From the NCBI RefSeq assembly GCF_023159225.1, contig NC_063172.1, positions 37,266,832 to 37,330,831 of the forward strand: DNA of 64,000 bases, read 5' to 3'. Numbering within the stretch: the stretch's first letter is position 1; the number at the start of each line of letters is the position of its first letter. Below are positions 45,864 through 57,084 of the stretch, piece after piece. Source of the DNA: Perognathus longimembris pacificus (taxonomy: Eukaryota; Chordata; Mammalia; Rodentia; Heteromyidae). The notes under the pieces are model-generated. The model was not told where the DNA came from, did not search any database, and saw nothing but the letters and a program-made list of their open reading frames with translations. The position numbers and the translations under genes were made by a program.

Positions 45864-46771
45864 TAGCAAGCTTGGTGCTTGCTACTGGCAAGGAACAGGC
45901 CTGAGGGCCAATGGAATGTGGAATAGAATTGAAGACTCAGAAACTATCCCATGGATCTATAGCCACATAATATTTGATAAGGCAACCAAAAAAACAGGAC
46001 AGAAGATAGCCTCTTCAACAAATGATGTGCAAGAACTGGGTATACACATGTAGAAAACTGAAGTTAGATCCTCATATAGCACCCTGTACCAGAATCAAAC
46101 CCAAATGTGTCAAAGAACTTCATGTAAGAGAAGATATGAAATTATGACAGGAAGGGGTAGGAAACATTTTAGGGTTCCTTGGCACAGCTCAAATCTCCCT
46201 AAATTAAGATCCAGAAACAACAAATCAAAGAAAGACTGGATAAATGGCATTGCATTAAACTGGAGCGCTTCTGCATTGCAAAGGTCATAGCTAGCAAGAT
46301 AAATACAAAGCTTACAGATTGGGAGAAGATCTTCAATAACTATACAACAGACAAGGGCCTCTCATAAAAAATATACTTAAAGCTCAAAAAATTATCCCTC
46401 CCCCCAAAAAGAATCTTTATTCCATTCATATGTAGGCTAAAGACTTAGAGACTCCTCTGGAGAGGAAATAAGAATGTCCAATAGACACATGAAGAAATGT
46501 CCAACATCTCTGGCCATAAAAGTAATGGAAACCAAAACTACATTAAGAGTCCATATCACTCAAGTGAGAATGGGCATTATCAAGAAAATAAAGAGTAACA
46601 GATGCTGGTAGATGATGCCAAATAGAATGATGCTAACTGTTATTGGGAATGTAAACTTGTTCAACCACTCTGGAAAGCAGCATGGAAGTTCCTCAAAAGA
46701 CTAAACATAGAGCTCCCAATGACTCAACAATCCCACTCCTGGGTATTTTCCCAAATATTCTGAGACATTTT

Positions 46772-47312
46772 TAGAACTGCTCTTTAACTTTGAATTACTT
46801 CTATTGCCTGTTATTAAGCAAATGTGTACTGTTTTCTTATTAGTATCCAATTTGCTATTTAGTCTATTCAGTAAAGTGGTTTTGTTTTTGCATTTGTGAT
46901 ACTGATATTTTTAGAATTAGTATTCTCAGACTTCCTTCTTTTCCTTTTCTTTTTTTTGATATTCACCATTTATTCACTAACCCTAAATATTCCTGTAAAT
47001 TTTTAAAACTTATTGATATTTGTTTGCATTTTATCAATTAAATTGCAATACTTATATAATTTCTGAATCTGTTTCATTGACTGTTAGTATGTTTTTCCAT
47101 TTTTCAATAATTTATGCTTAACATTGTAAATACAACATTGTTGAGAGTCTCAATTTTGTGGATCTTTAAGGACACTAAGTATTTGTGTGGCAAATTTGTT
47201 ATGTATAAACGCATATATATATACACATATACATACATATGTATCTATATTTTGTTATGTATATATTGTCAGATAGTAATCTGTATTTATATTTATGTGC
47301 AAATTATTTTCT
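46772..47312. other. Unique AT-rich DNA
   Basis: Flank of the outer L1. TATATACA-type simple DNA lies at about 47,205-47,260. No gene. Confidence 0.5.
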
Positions 47313-47541
47313 ATCTATAACTTTTTTATGAGATTGCTTTTTTCTTTTTATTCAATCCTGGGGCTTGAACTCAGGGCCTGAGCACTGTCCCTGGCTTCTT
47401 TTTGCTCAAGGCTTGAGCCACAGCACCACTTTTGGCCTTTTCTATATATGTGGTGCTGTGGAAACTAACCCAGGGCTTCATGTATACGAGGCAAGAGCTC
47501 TATCACTAGGCTATATCCCCAGCCCACAATCTATAACTTTT
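47313..47541 (-). mobile_element. IDL-Geo SINE with 13-bp TSD
   Basis: Minus-strand dimer. The T-rich tail region is followed by the reversed right monomer, shortened around 47,405-47,420, and then the reversed ID-like monomer ending 'CCCCAGCCC' at about 47,525. The TSD ATCTATAACTTTT occurs at 47,313-47,325 and 47,529-47,541. The tail has decayed, suggesting moderate age. Confidence 0.9.
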
Positions 47542-47858
47542 ATTGTAATAAAAACCTAAAGTTGAAGACCATGAGAAGACACTCTGGCCACATAAGCAGC
47601 ATTTTACTAGATAAATAATACTTTTAATAAAAAGTAATTGCCATAGAACAATGTTCAAAAGCTATTAAGAACATGTTTTATATTAACAAGATCCTATCAA
47701 AACCATGACAATATAGTAACTTTCTTAGTAATCAGGAAAATACAAATTAAAATAGGAGCCATTATTAAAATCAGATGGCTGGCCATAATTTTGAAATATG
47801 ATGATCATAAATACTGATGGAAGGTAGAAGTGTTACAGTTAGGAGGGTATGTTATGTT

Positions 47859-48091
47859 AAAAATTAAAAAATAGGGCTGGGGATATAGCCTAGTGGCAAG
47901 AGTGCCTGCCTCGGATACACCAGGCCCTAGGTTCGATTCCCCAGCACCACATATACAGAAAACGGCCAGAAGCGGCGCTGTGGCTCAAGTGGCAGAGTGC
48001 TAGCCTTGAGCGGGAAGAAGCCAGGGACAGTGCTCAGGCCCTGAGTCCAAGGCCCACGACTGGCCAAAAAAAAAATAAAAATTAAAAAATA
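47859..48091 (+). mobile_element. IDL-Geo SINE with 15-bp TSD and intact B box
   Basis: Full dimer from 47,874. The left monomer has A box TAGCCTAGTGG and the B box GGTTCGATTCC unchanged (about 47,930-47,941). The right monomer starts at about 47,968. A short A-tail follows. The TSD AAAAATTAAAAAATA is exact at 47,859-47,873 and 48,077-48,091. This copy has 'CAGGCCCTGAGTCC', unlike the 14,029 and 18,292 copies, so it belongs to another subfamily. Confidence 0.94.
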
Positions 48092-49675
48092 ATTTTCATT
48101 GTATAAAAACAGAGAATGAAAACTTTATAACTGACAAGTTCCTTTTCTTCATAAATGCATGTATAAAACTTCTTTGTTCAGAAAATGCAAATGTTGGGTA
48201 CTCCCATAACCAGAAAATGGGTATAGGATAAATCTGTTTTTTTATTAATGCATAACAAGACAGTAATTTAAAATAAATTGATTGTACTAGATGGATTACT
48301 TTATGTTTGAACTGTAAAAGAAGTGACTACAGTCTGTGTATTCTTTAGTATTATACATATACTTGTGTATTTAAATTTGCTGAGCATATAGTTTTCTAAG
48401 TACATAGCAGTAGAAGTTTAAAAATATCCTAGGGAAGGGTAATGCTCTGAATATGAATAGTACTTATTTCTAGCAGAAAAAAGGAAACATGACCCAGTAG
48501 TGGCATACGTTAACATTAGATTTTATCTGCAATTAGTATATTTTTAGAAGAATAATTGAAAGCAAATACTATGACAGTTTTAAAATCTGATGAGGCATTG
48601 TATTGAGCTGAAGGTGATGCTGCAATATTTCCTATATTTTACATTGAAATATTGCATTATTTTAAGGTGTATAGAGGAAGAAACAAACAAACAAAAGTAG
48701 TAGCCACAATTGCCAGGGAGCTCAAAAGGAGCCTGTATACAATGCTGAATGATAAATAATAGAAGCAATCCAGAACATACTTTACTAATATCTTTAAACT
48801 TAATACACTTAACATGAGACCAAGTCATTTTACTTCTGTGTATTTAGTCAGGAGAGAAGTTTTGTTTCTACACAGACATGCAATCTGAAGACTTTTGGTA
48901 ACTGGTTTTACTTCACTTATGCCCTTAGAAATTACTATGTATTAAAATTCTGGCTGAAATCAGCTATGGTTAAACTAGTCTTTCAACTGAAATGTACAGG
49001 ATGCTTGAAATATTGTGTCTATTTCCAAACATCTATCCCTTGCCACAGTATCTAGGATGATCCCTACTGACTCCTTAAAGGCATCCTATATAGAAATATA
49101 TTAGCTGAAATACCACAGATTTAAGGGAGAACTCAATGTAGCTCCTTAAAAAAGCAAAGGCAAAGTTCAGCAAAATAAAACACCAGGAAGCAGCTACTTG
49201 AAAAGGGTGGAGTGGAGTTCCAGGGGGAAAGGGTGGACAAATGAAAAGGAGAAGACTGAGAGAATGCAGTCAAATATCCAAAGTCTATTTTACAAAATTA
49301 AGAAGAGTAAGGGAAATGCTGAGTAGGGAAGGGATGGTTGAGAATGTTGAAAGACTGTTGACTTTGAGATGCATTTTACCCGTTAAATACTTGTTAAGTA
49401 ATGATTCCCATATAGAACAAAGATAATAAAAATAAACTAAAGCGAAAACAACAAAAAAGATAAGCCACACACAAAACCTCTAAACAGACATATATCATGA
49501 TACTGCTAATAAAATTTGCATTTCTTTGTATTTTATAAAGGACAAAAATAGATACTGGTCTTTAAATTTGAAACATTACTACCTGGCAATAAAGAATGTG
49601 GTCTATCATGAATGAGTTCATAAAATTACATTTTATTTTTCTCTAACAACATTTTGTGTCCTTGGCTTTTAGAAT
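48092..49675. other. Unique AT-rich DNA
   Basis: Nothing recognised. Frames of 61-82 codons have no features. Confidence 0.5.
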
Positions 49676-50110
49676 AAGTGTTATGGAAACGACTTTATAT
49701 CACTGTTGTAATTACTTTCAACATGCGATGTGAAACCGTAGCTTCTATTATTGATGATCCTCTTGTATTGCCTTCCTGTGGTTTACCTGCACTATCTCTG
49801 TTTCTTATCTGAGTACATTGGAAACCGTGTATACTGGTATTAGAACTAGGAAACTGAAAGGGAATACCAAAATCGAGAGACACAGGATAAAAAGACAAAC
49901 GACTACTAAAGCAATACTTGCAAAACTGTTTGGTGTAAATCAATTGAACAACTCATGGGGGGGAAAGGGAAAGGGGGAGAGGGGAGGGGGGAATGAGGGA
50001 GGAGGTAACAAACAGTACAAGAAATGTATCCACTGCCTAATGTATGAAACTGTAACCTCTCTGTACATCAGTTTGACAATAAAAATCTAAAAAAATTTTT
50101 TTAAAAAGAT
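49676..50110 (+). mobile_element. 5'-truncated LINE-1 3' UTR
   Basis: Plus-strand L1 3' UTR from 'GTTATGGAAACGAC' through a strong purine tract (about 49,957-50,004, G-rich) to 'CTGTACATCAGTTTGACAAT' and AATAAAAA. It lacks ORF2. Frames on either strand here are not coding. Confidence 0.9.
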
Positions 50111-51715
50111 TGAGTTTAAATAGGAGCTTTTAAAACTTAACCTTTACTCTTGTTATTGACTGTAGTACGAAAGGAAGATGAGAAGAAAACTGACAAAAAT
50201 TGTCTGAAGTTGTGAGAAATCCCATCAAGAGAAAATACTCTTTTTCTGGGTAGTTTACCTTAAATCAGTATCTTACCAGTGTATGAACTAAAAGAAAAGC
50301 CCAGTTAGTGTTATTTAGCTTGTGTTTAAAGGCTGATACCTCCCTGTACCTCGCCTCAATCTTTACTCCAGGGCTGACATACTTCTATGAAAAAAAGAAA
50401 GATCCCAATATACAGTTAGAACTGATTTTTCATCTCATTTATCATCTTTCACTTCTACTATTACTCATAAGCCTATAGTTTGGAGACAGAATGGCTCTAT
50501 AGTTACATACTACAGCGCCCCGTTGCTTCCTTACTGTGACTGGGAAGAGACTATTGTTTTTTAGCAAAAGAGCATGTTAAAAGAATATGACACCTACTCT
50601 GGTTTTCACACAGTAATTCAGGTTTCAGGAAATATCCTTAGCTACATAGAGGGGGGAATTTACAGGTTAATATTTCTTCTTCTCACTTTAGTATTATAGC
50701 TCTTTTTTTGTTTGTTTGTGTTTTTTGGAAGAATCTAAATAAAAGAAAGGCAAGAAATGCTCTTTCTTTTTCTCACCATCAGAAAGATGGCCCAAATGGT
50801 TTATGTGCCAATTTTAGTCTATAGATGTTTGCCATTGATTTGCTGTCATAGCCATCCATTTGGTCCATTCACTGCAATCTTTAGGATGGAAAATGAGGGT
50901 TTCTTTTTCAAGAATATCCTGCCTTCTACTCCAAAATGTGAGGAGCTCACTTAAAAGATACTCAAATTTTGTATTGTTTAACTATTGCTGTGGCTGGTCA
51001 ATGGTCAAACATAAACCTGTTTAAATGCTTCAGAAAGTTTGAACATTGGTATTCTTGACCCATCCTATAGCATGAGAGCTCATCATTACCACCACTTTTC
51101 CACTGACTCCATGCTCAATGATAGCACATTACAGTTTAAGATCAACCAAAACTACTACATAAAAATCACTAAACACCAGTTAAGCTTCCGATCTCTCCAA
51201 GAATGTAGGCTGCTAAATAAACCCTGTAATTAGCATTTCTAGGTACATCACAATTATTTTCATCCATAATATTTTTAAAGATTGGTGTGTTTTCACATTA
51301 TAGAAGGGAATAACCAATAGGTTGATTTAGTGTGATCATTTAATCACCAATAAAAATCCGGTTAGGTATAAAGTATATGTAGCTGTATTTTCTAGAGAAT
51401 ATTTTCTGGTATATTTTTTATATATTTATATATAGTGATTTTCTAGAGGATCATGATAAAGAACAATCTCTGTTTCAGGTGATTCTGAGGACCAGTGTAT
51501 GCTCTCTACTACTGAACTGGCTCCCTCATCCCCATAAAAGAGAATCCTAATTGCTTCAGTGGTTAGTTCTCAACTCTAGCCTAAATTTTGTTTGTTTCTG
51601 GATGGAAATATGAGGGTAAGGGTGACCAAAGCAATTAGAGTTTTCCACCCATGAAGTATTAAGCTTTATTTTAGGAGGAAAAAAACACATTACAGAAGAA
51701 AAGAGATTCCATTCA
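50111..51715. other. Unique AT-rich DNA
   Basis: No gene or named repeat. The plus frames at 50,757-50,954 and 51,039-51,233 (64-65 codons) have no recognisable features. Confidence 0.5.
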
Positions 51716-51850
51716 AAAACAGTGACCAAGGAAGGGGGGAGAAAAATGACAGGGGACGGTAACAAGTATGACAAGAAATGTATTCACCACTTCCATATGT
51801 AACTGTAACCCATCTGTGACACGTTGACAATAAGATTAAGAGAAATAAAA
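51716..51850 (+). mobile_element. Old LINE-1 3' tail
   Basis: Plus-strand remnant: a purine tract (about 51,728-51,745), then 'GGTAACAAGTATGACAAGAAATG' in part, 'AACTGTAACCCATCTGTGAC' and 'TTGACAATAAGATTAAGAG'. Diverged; the upstream boundary is unclear. Confidence 0.75.
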
Positions 51851-51892
51851 CATAGTGATGAGGTTTGGAAAGATAAACTGGTATTGAATTTT

Positions 51893-52120
51893 TCCTTCTT
51901 TTTTTTTTTTTTTTTTTTTTTTTTGCCAGTCCTGGGGCTTAAACGCAGGGCCTGAGCACTGTCCCGGGCTTTTTTCTGCTCAAGGCTAGCACTCCACCAC
52001 TTGAGTCACAGTGCCATTTCTGGTTTTTTCTATAAATGTGGTGCTGAGGAATCGAACCCAAGGCTTCATGTATGAGAGGCAAGTACTCTACCACTAGTCC
52101 ATATTCCCAGCCCCTGAATT
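51893..52120 (-). mobile_element. IDL-Geo SINE
   Basis: Minus-strand dimer. A pure T run of about 25 (51,900-51,924) is followed by the reversed right monomer and the reversed ID-like monomer with 'GGAATCGAACCCAAGGC' and 'CCCAGCCCC' (ending about 52,114). The flanks share TGAATTT (51,884-51,890 and 52,115-52,121), a short TSD core. The 74-codon plus frame starting inside it is not a gene. Confidence 0.88.
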
Positions 52121-52440
52121 TCTTTTATAATTTGTTTCCTCACAAAGTTTATTTTTTATCATCACTCTTGAGTACTAATGGGTTCATAACAACAACATCA
52201 ACAAGTAAATGCTTTGTACAATTTCAGGGTGAAGTATTGGTGGTATTGGGGCCACCAGCTTTTGTCATAATCAAAGACATATCACCTGATGCTTAGATCG
52301 AATCAGGCGTGTTAGACTGGAGATCTGAGCTATAGTAATAAGAAGATTCCCTCATGCTGAAAATGACCAGCACCAACAACAATGCCATTTTTGGCACACA
52401 ATAGTGTCCAAGTATTGTATATCTTTGTATCAGTGGTGTA

Positions 52441-52650
52441 TGATCTGTTTGTGGAGAGCTGACCAGAGGACCTCACAATAACTAGCTTGCTTGCACAACT
52501 GGCAGTCTACCATTTGAGCCATGCAACCAGACTAGCGTTTTGCTGGTATTTTGGAGACTGAATCTTACAGATTGTTTTCTGAACTGGCTTCAAACTGTGA
52601 TCATCTGGATCTCAATCTCCTGAGTAGCATGAACCATTGGCGATTAGCTT
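52441..52650 (-). repeat. Old composite SINE (B1-like part)
   Basis: The reversed B1-like core 'GATCTCAATCTCCTGAGTAG' (about 52,608-52,627) and a reversed tRNA-like part ('CATTTGAGCCATGCAACC', about 52,512-52,529) are visible. Both are diverged. Confidence 0.55.
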
Positions 52651-52895
52651 AGAACTTTAAGAAACTTTCATATAAGTTATCTGTACCTAAAATTCATATA
52701 ATGAAGTTCCAAGAACCACTAAGAATTTTTCAAGAGTAATACCAATGAGGATTCATTGTAGGTAATTACTGAAAAAAATAGTAGTTAAAACTAGAAAAAA
52801 AGCACACAGGATATAGGTTTAAATAAAAGAGACATTTAATAGATTTTGTAATATGAACTATAACAAAGTTGTCCTTACACATTAGTGGTTCTGTC

Positions 52896-53280
52896 AGTCA
52901 GGATCCTTTTGCTATGGCAAACATTTGATAGAATAGCTTGAAGGAGGAAAGATTTACTTTGACTCCCTGATTTAGAATCTTAGTCCAGGGTTGGCTCTCT
53001 CTATTGTTTTGAGCCTGAGATATCCTCATTGTGGGAAAATATGGAGAAGTAGGCTTTCCACCTGATGGCAGCCAGAAAGCAGAAAGAAAGACAGCAATGG
53101 TTCTGGGACTAGATACAGTGCTAGGGGCATACTGCTTTGACTTACTTCCTCCAATTAGAATTTATATTGTAAAGTTTGCAGAACCTTCCAATGTAGAACC
53201 CTCAGTTATGAACCAATCCTTCAACAATGAGGTTGTTGGGAAATTTATATTCCAACAACAGTGGTGGTTAAATTAATAGA
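52896..53280 (-). repeat. MaLR-like LTR fragment
   Basis: On plus the pattern is that of a reversed MaLR (ERVL-type) LTR: 'GGAGGAAAGATTTACTTTGA' (52,944-52,963), 'GATGGCAGCCAGAAAGCAGAAAG' in part (53,063-53,085) and 'GACTTACTTCCTCCAATTAG' (53,139-53,158). It has no coding capacity; the 81-codon plus frame is accidental. The family is assigned by word resemblance only. Confidence 0.55.
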
Positions 53281-54779
53281 GAGTCTGAACTGTGAGAATT
53301 TAAAAAGATATATTACTTTCTCCCTCATTTCCTATCTCAAAGTAATTCTGGTAAATATCAAATATTCAGACATTTAAAAAAACAAAATTGAAGTTAAACC
53401 ATAGATGTTGAGAAAATGTTCTTTAATCCTTGAAATAAAGAAATATTTATTTAATAATATAGTACTAGAATAAACTAATTCTATAACTACCATTCATCAT
53501 AGTAAATATAAATACCACTAACATTTGTTAAAAGCACTGTTTCAGGTCTTGATTTAAGCACTTGATTTGTCCTATGTAATTAAATACCTATGAGAGTTCC
53601 GAAATAAATTATATTATGACTCTATTTTCAGATGAATAAATAACACTTTAAAAACATACTTCTTATATGTGGTAAGTTGGGCTTTGAGTCCAGTAGGTTT
53701 CGCCTCAGTATTTGATCTTTAATCCTTTTAACATAGAAATTACAAGTCTTAAGAGAAAATATGAGCAAATTTTATTTCATTAAAATTAAAATCTTTGAAT
53801 GACTACTGTAACAAACCATAGACTGGAATACATATGCATGTGTATATATATGTGTATGTATATATATACATATATACACACATATAAATACAACTCTCTG
53901 TATCTTTTATATGCTTGATAAGTTTCCCATATATAATTTTTTAAATTAGTAAATCTAAACAAAAAATATGAACATACAAATCACAACAAAGTAAACTCAA
54001 ATATCCAGCAAGTTCTTAATGATGAGGATGTAAACTAATGTACCATGAAACATGACTTGATGCTTAAATTAGCACCTTGTTAAAGCAAATATGAGAAGAA
54101 AAGATAAATTAATATGCAGTGTTAATGGGGATAAAAATTGATAGAGGAATTTCACAAAACTGAAGACATGCCTATTCTGCAAATCAGAAATTTTAGTCCT
54201 AAATATTGGGAGAATGGAATCTTTAATGCTATAAGGCTGCTATAATATTTCTTAAATTTATTTGTAAACATATTGGAAGTCTAAGCAGCTCAGCTATCCC
54301 TAATTAGAATGAAAAAATAAAGTGATTTATTTCTACTAGGATTGACTCTAATTAATATTTGAACTACAAATTGTATAAATACTTAGCTACATAGGTGATA
54401 AAAAGCTAGTTAACAGAAAAGATGTATATGGCATTATATGTAAATTTTGAGCAATGAAAATGTTTCAAAATACTAAACAGCCATAAGCACTTATACATAA
54501 TTCATGATATTTTCTTTTGGTGAGGGAGGTAGAAAAATGAACAAGAAAATTAACATTTTATCGACATTTTTATTCAAATATTTTGAAGGAAATATTAAAA
54601 ATTGATAGTGGTAAATGAGGTTGATAGGTATATTAATGTCTATTGTTATATTGTCATATCTTTTACAGTATTTAATTCATTTTTGTATGCACTTTAATGT
54701 GCACATTGCTGTTAAAGAAGCTAGGAATGATATAAATAACTAGAAAATCCTTGAGGCCAGTTGGCCAAGACTCATGCAT
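53281..54779. other. Very AT-rich unique DNA
   Basis: No gene. Contains a TATG/TATA microsatellite. Confidence 0.5.
53834..53892. repeat. (TATG/TATA)n microsatellite
   Basis: Alternating TATATG, TGTATA and TATACA units, imperfect. Confidence 0.9.
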
Positions 54780-55165
54780 GCAGTTATCATCAGGCTGTGG
54801 AAACGTTGTTTCTCCATGGCTGGTTCTTTCTGCTGGTCCCTCCATCACTACTAAGGAGCCATCACATCATAAATTCATTCAATGTTCCCTCAGGAGTTCA
54901 GGCTGCCTTGAATGTTGAATTTATCATCTCATAAACTGGAGTGCAAAGGGAATAAACGGGGGCGGGGGGTGGGGGAGGATGGAGAAAGCCAGTCTGCCCA
55001 GGCACTTTCTTTCTCTGATTGCTGGCTGCTTCCATGTGAGTTCCTTTATTCCATCATGTCTTCTTGACATGAGGTACTGAAACCTCTGAAGCTCTTAAAC
55101 CAAAATAAATCTTCTCCCCTTAAGTTATTTATGTCCAATATTCTCCCATGGCTAGGAAAAATCTA
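54780..55165 (+). repeat. Possible MaLR-like LTR 3' part
   Basis: The end 'GGTACTGAAACCTCTGAAGC' (55,071-55,090) followed by 'CCAAAATAAATCTTCTCCCC' (55,101-55,120) resembles the polyadenylation-signal end of a MaLR LTR, the opposite strand of the kind of element at 52,896-53,280. The 5' boundary is not defined; the assignment is tentative. Confidence 0.45.
54948..54978 (+). other. G-quadruplex-capable G-rich tract
   Basis: G runs of 3, 5, 6 and 5, separated by a 7-base loop, a single C and a single T, then AGG. This meets the usual four-run quadruplex pattern and stands out in an AT-rich region. Confidence 0.8.
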
Positions 55166-55724
55166 ACAAAAGCACTGGCCATGTAACTGATCCCTTGTCT
55201 TCTCAATCAATTTTTCACTCACTTGTGAGTTACATATTCAGGTTTCTCTTCTATCTTTGTTTCTAGAATATTGTCCATGAAAGTAGAATCCTTGTCAATG
55301 TCAGTTTCACTGTATCCCATTACTTCAAATACATGAAGCATACAAAAAATACTTCTTTAGGAACTCTTTATACAATACATGGATGTTTGTAAGGTAGGAC
55401 AGACAGGATTACATAGCAAGAAAATGAAAAAGAAAATCTTAGGAACTAAGAATGAAAGAAATCACCAACTATAGTCACTAAAGTAAACTAATCCTTTAAA
55501 GAGAGTATATAAATGCATTTCTTCCTTTCTTTTACATTTGAGTTAAAATTTCCTTGTATGAATCTTAGTTTAGTAATTATTTACCAAATAAAGAAATTCT
55601 CTAGCTTCTGAGAAGCTAGAAGTGGCACTTGAGGTGGCACCACTTGATGTCAAATGATCCATTGAGTATGAAGCACTTCTAGGTCTACTTTGAGGGCTAA
55701 GATCAAAACTAGAGTATTAGGAGG
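55166..55724. other. Unique AT-rich DNA
   Basis: No feature recognised. Confidence 0.5.
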
Positions 55725-56300
55725 TGTACAGTTGGTTTACAACAAGTGGTTTTCTAAGTATCGCTGTTGCAACCATTTGTCTTTTTATCCTTTGTCTTTC
55801 AATTTGGGTATTCCCTTTCCTTTCCCTAGTTCCAATTCATGTATATACAGTATCCAGGGTACTAAGATCAGTTACAGTGATAGCAGGGTTAAAACCACGG
55901 GAAGGGAATGGGAGAGAAAAAAGGTATGGTTTCAAATGGCATGTTGAGATTAACTACAACAATGATATACCACTTGTTTCCATAACTTGGAGTTCATTTT
56001 GCTTAGCATCATCTTACGTGTTCATACGGGCCTCGCTATTGAACTGTTGTGATCTTCTGCCAGGTCTATCCTAGACATGTACTAATTATTCCCTATAAGG
56101 AAAACCATACAGTCCATGTTTCTTTGGGTCTGGCTCACTTCACTTTGGTGTAAATCTACTGTACAACTCGTGGGGAGGGGGGGAATAGGAAGGGGAAGGT
56201 GGGGGAGGAGGTAACAAGTTGGATAAGAAATGTACTTGCCTTACATATGAAACTGAAGCCCGTCTGTACTTCACTTTGACAATAAAGAAGAAGAAAATAA
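55725..56300 (+). mobile_element. Small LINE-1 with 5' inversion (twin priming)
   Basis: Inverted arm on minus at 55,725-56,146 (3' UTR and ORF2 end). Sense arm on plus at about 56,147-56,300 ('TTGGTGTAAATCTACTGTAC', purine tract 56,169-56,215, tail with AATAAAG). The two arms overlap by about 20 bp in L1 coordinates (the GGTGTAAA...CTGTACA block is present in both), typical of a twin-priming junction with a short duplication. No clear TSD was found. The 85- and 116-codon plus frames are antisense to the inverted arm. Confidence 0.85.
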
Positions 56301-56304
56301 AGAG

Positions 56305-56408
56305 TCTCAAAGGGACTTTTCTGCCTGCGTGGGCTTTGAACCATGATCCTAAGATCTCAGCCTCCTGAGTAGCTAGGATTACAGATTTGAGCCACAGGCA
56401 CCTGTCAA
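56305..56408 (-). repeat. B1-like SINE left monomer
   Basis: Reversed 7SL/B1-like monomer: 'TGGGCTTTGAACCATGATCC' and 'CCTCCTGAGTAGCTAGGATT' (about 56,362-56,381), ending near 'GCCACAGGCACC'. It directly follows the tail of the L1 at 55,725-56,300. No right monomer is present. Confidence 0.8.
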
Positions 56409-56828
56409 TGCATTACTTCTTAAGAAACAAACAAACAAACCAACAAACAAAAAACCCAAAGGATAGCATGCTGTATGCTGTTTGAGATCCAATGTTTTTC
56501 AGTCAGAAAGTCATTTATTTCCTGAAAATCTCAGCTTTAACCTTCTCCAACACTAAAACTGAAGTAATAACCACTGTCGACAATTTACAGTCCTGCAGAA
56601 AAAAAATATTAGCAAGGAAAATCATTAAACTTGTTATGATTCATTAGTTGAGTGCTTCTTTGTAGAAGCTGAATGCTTCTCAAAAGTAGAATAGCATGAG
56701 GCCACCTATCTAAATGAAGACAGTAAAAGACATTTTATCATATGGACCTCCTGAGACAGCCAAAGAGAAGCTAGCATTGTGAATGATAATTGGCTAGCCT
56801 CACCAGTACAAAAAGTTAAAAAAAAAAT
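56409..56828. other. Unique DNA with an (AAAC)n stretch
   Basis: An AAAC-type run lies at about 56,424-56,452. Otherwise nothing. Confidence 0.6.
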
Positions 56829-57084
56829 AGTTTCTTAAGCCAGGTGCCAGTTGCTCAACCCTGTAATCCTAGTTACTTAGGAGGGAGAGATCCGAGGATC
56901 ACGGTTCTAAGCTAGCCTGGGCAGGAAAGTCCATTAGACTCTTATCTCCAATAAATCACTCAGAAATCTGAACGTGGCACTATGGCTCAAGTGGCTCAAG
57001 CACTGGCTTTGAAATGAAGAGCTTAGGGACAGTGTCCAGGTCCAGAGTTCAAGCCCCACAACCAATTTTTTTTTTGAAGTTTCT
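56829..57084 (+). mobile_element. B1-like + Geo-type dimeric SINE, possible short TSD
   Basis: The B1-like left monomer ('CCTGTAATCCTAGTTACTTA', about 56,860-56,879) is followed by the linker 'CTTATCTCCAATAAATCAC' and the right monomer ('GGCACTATGGCTCAAGTGG' near 56,975, 'CAGAGTTCAAGCCCCACAACC' in part near 57,043). AGTTTCT occurs at both flanks (56,829-56,835 and 57,078-57,084), a weak TSD. Confidence 0.85.

Larger units (their letters stand above)
40271..46771 (-). mobile_element. Outer (oldest) LINE-1 of a nest: 5'-inverted, split by two younger LINE-1s, exact 13-bp TSD
   Basis: Outer pieces on minus, from the 3' end inward: 40,284-40,444 (3' tail, 'ACAGAGGGGTTACAA' type), 43,083-43,333 (3' UTR) and 45,205-45,497 (ORF2 C-terminus). 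These read as one continuous L1 once the inserts are removed. The inverted arm then lies on plus at about 45,498-46,758 (late reverse transcriptase to just before the same C-terminal point). The two arms meet in L1 coordinates with a gap of about 55 bp, which is the twin-priming signature. The TSD TCTGAGACATTTT is exact at 40,271-40,283 and 46,759-46,771. ORF2 frames are broken (for example 45,563-45,904 on plus runs into a microsatellite). Confidence 0.92.

Noticed and set aside
47874..47945. tRNA-like A and B boxes that could suggest a tRNA gene
   Set aside because: The boxes belong to the ID-like monomer of a SINE with an A-tail and a TSD. No complete cloverleaf or proper acceptor stem is seen.
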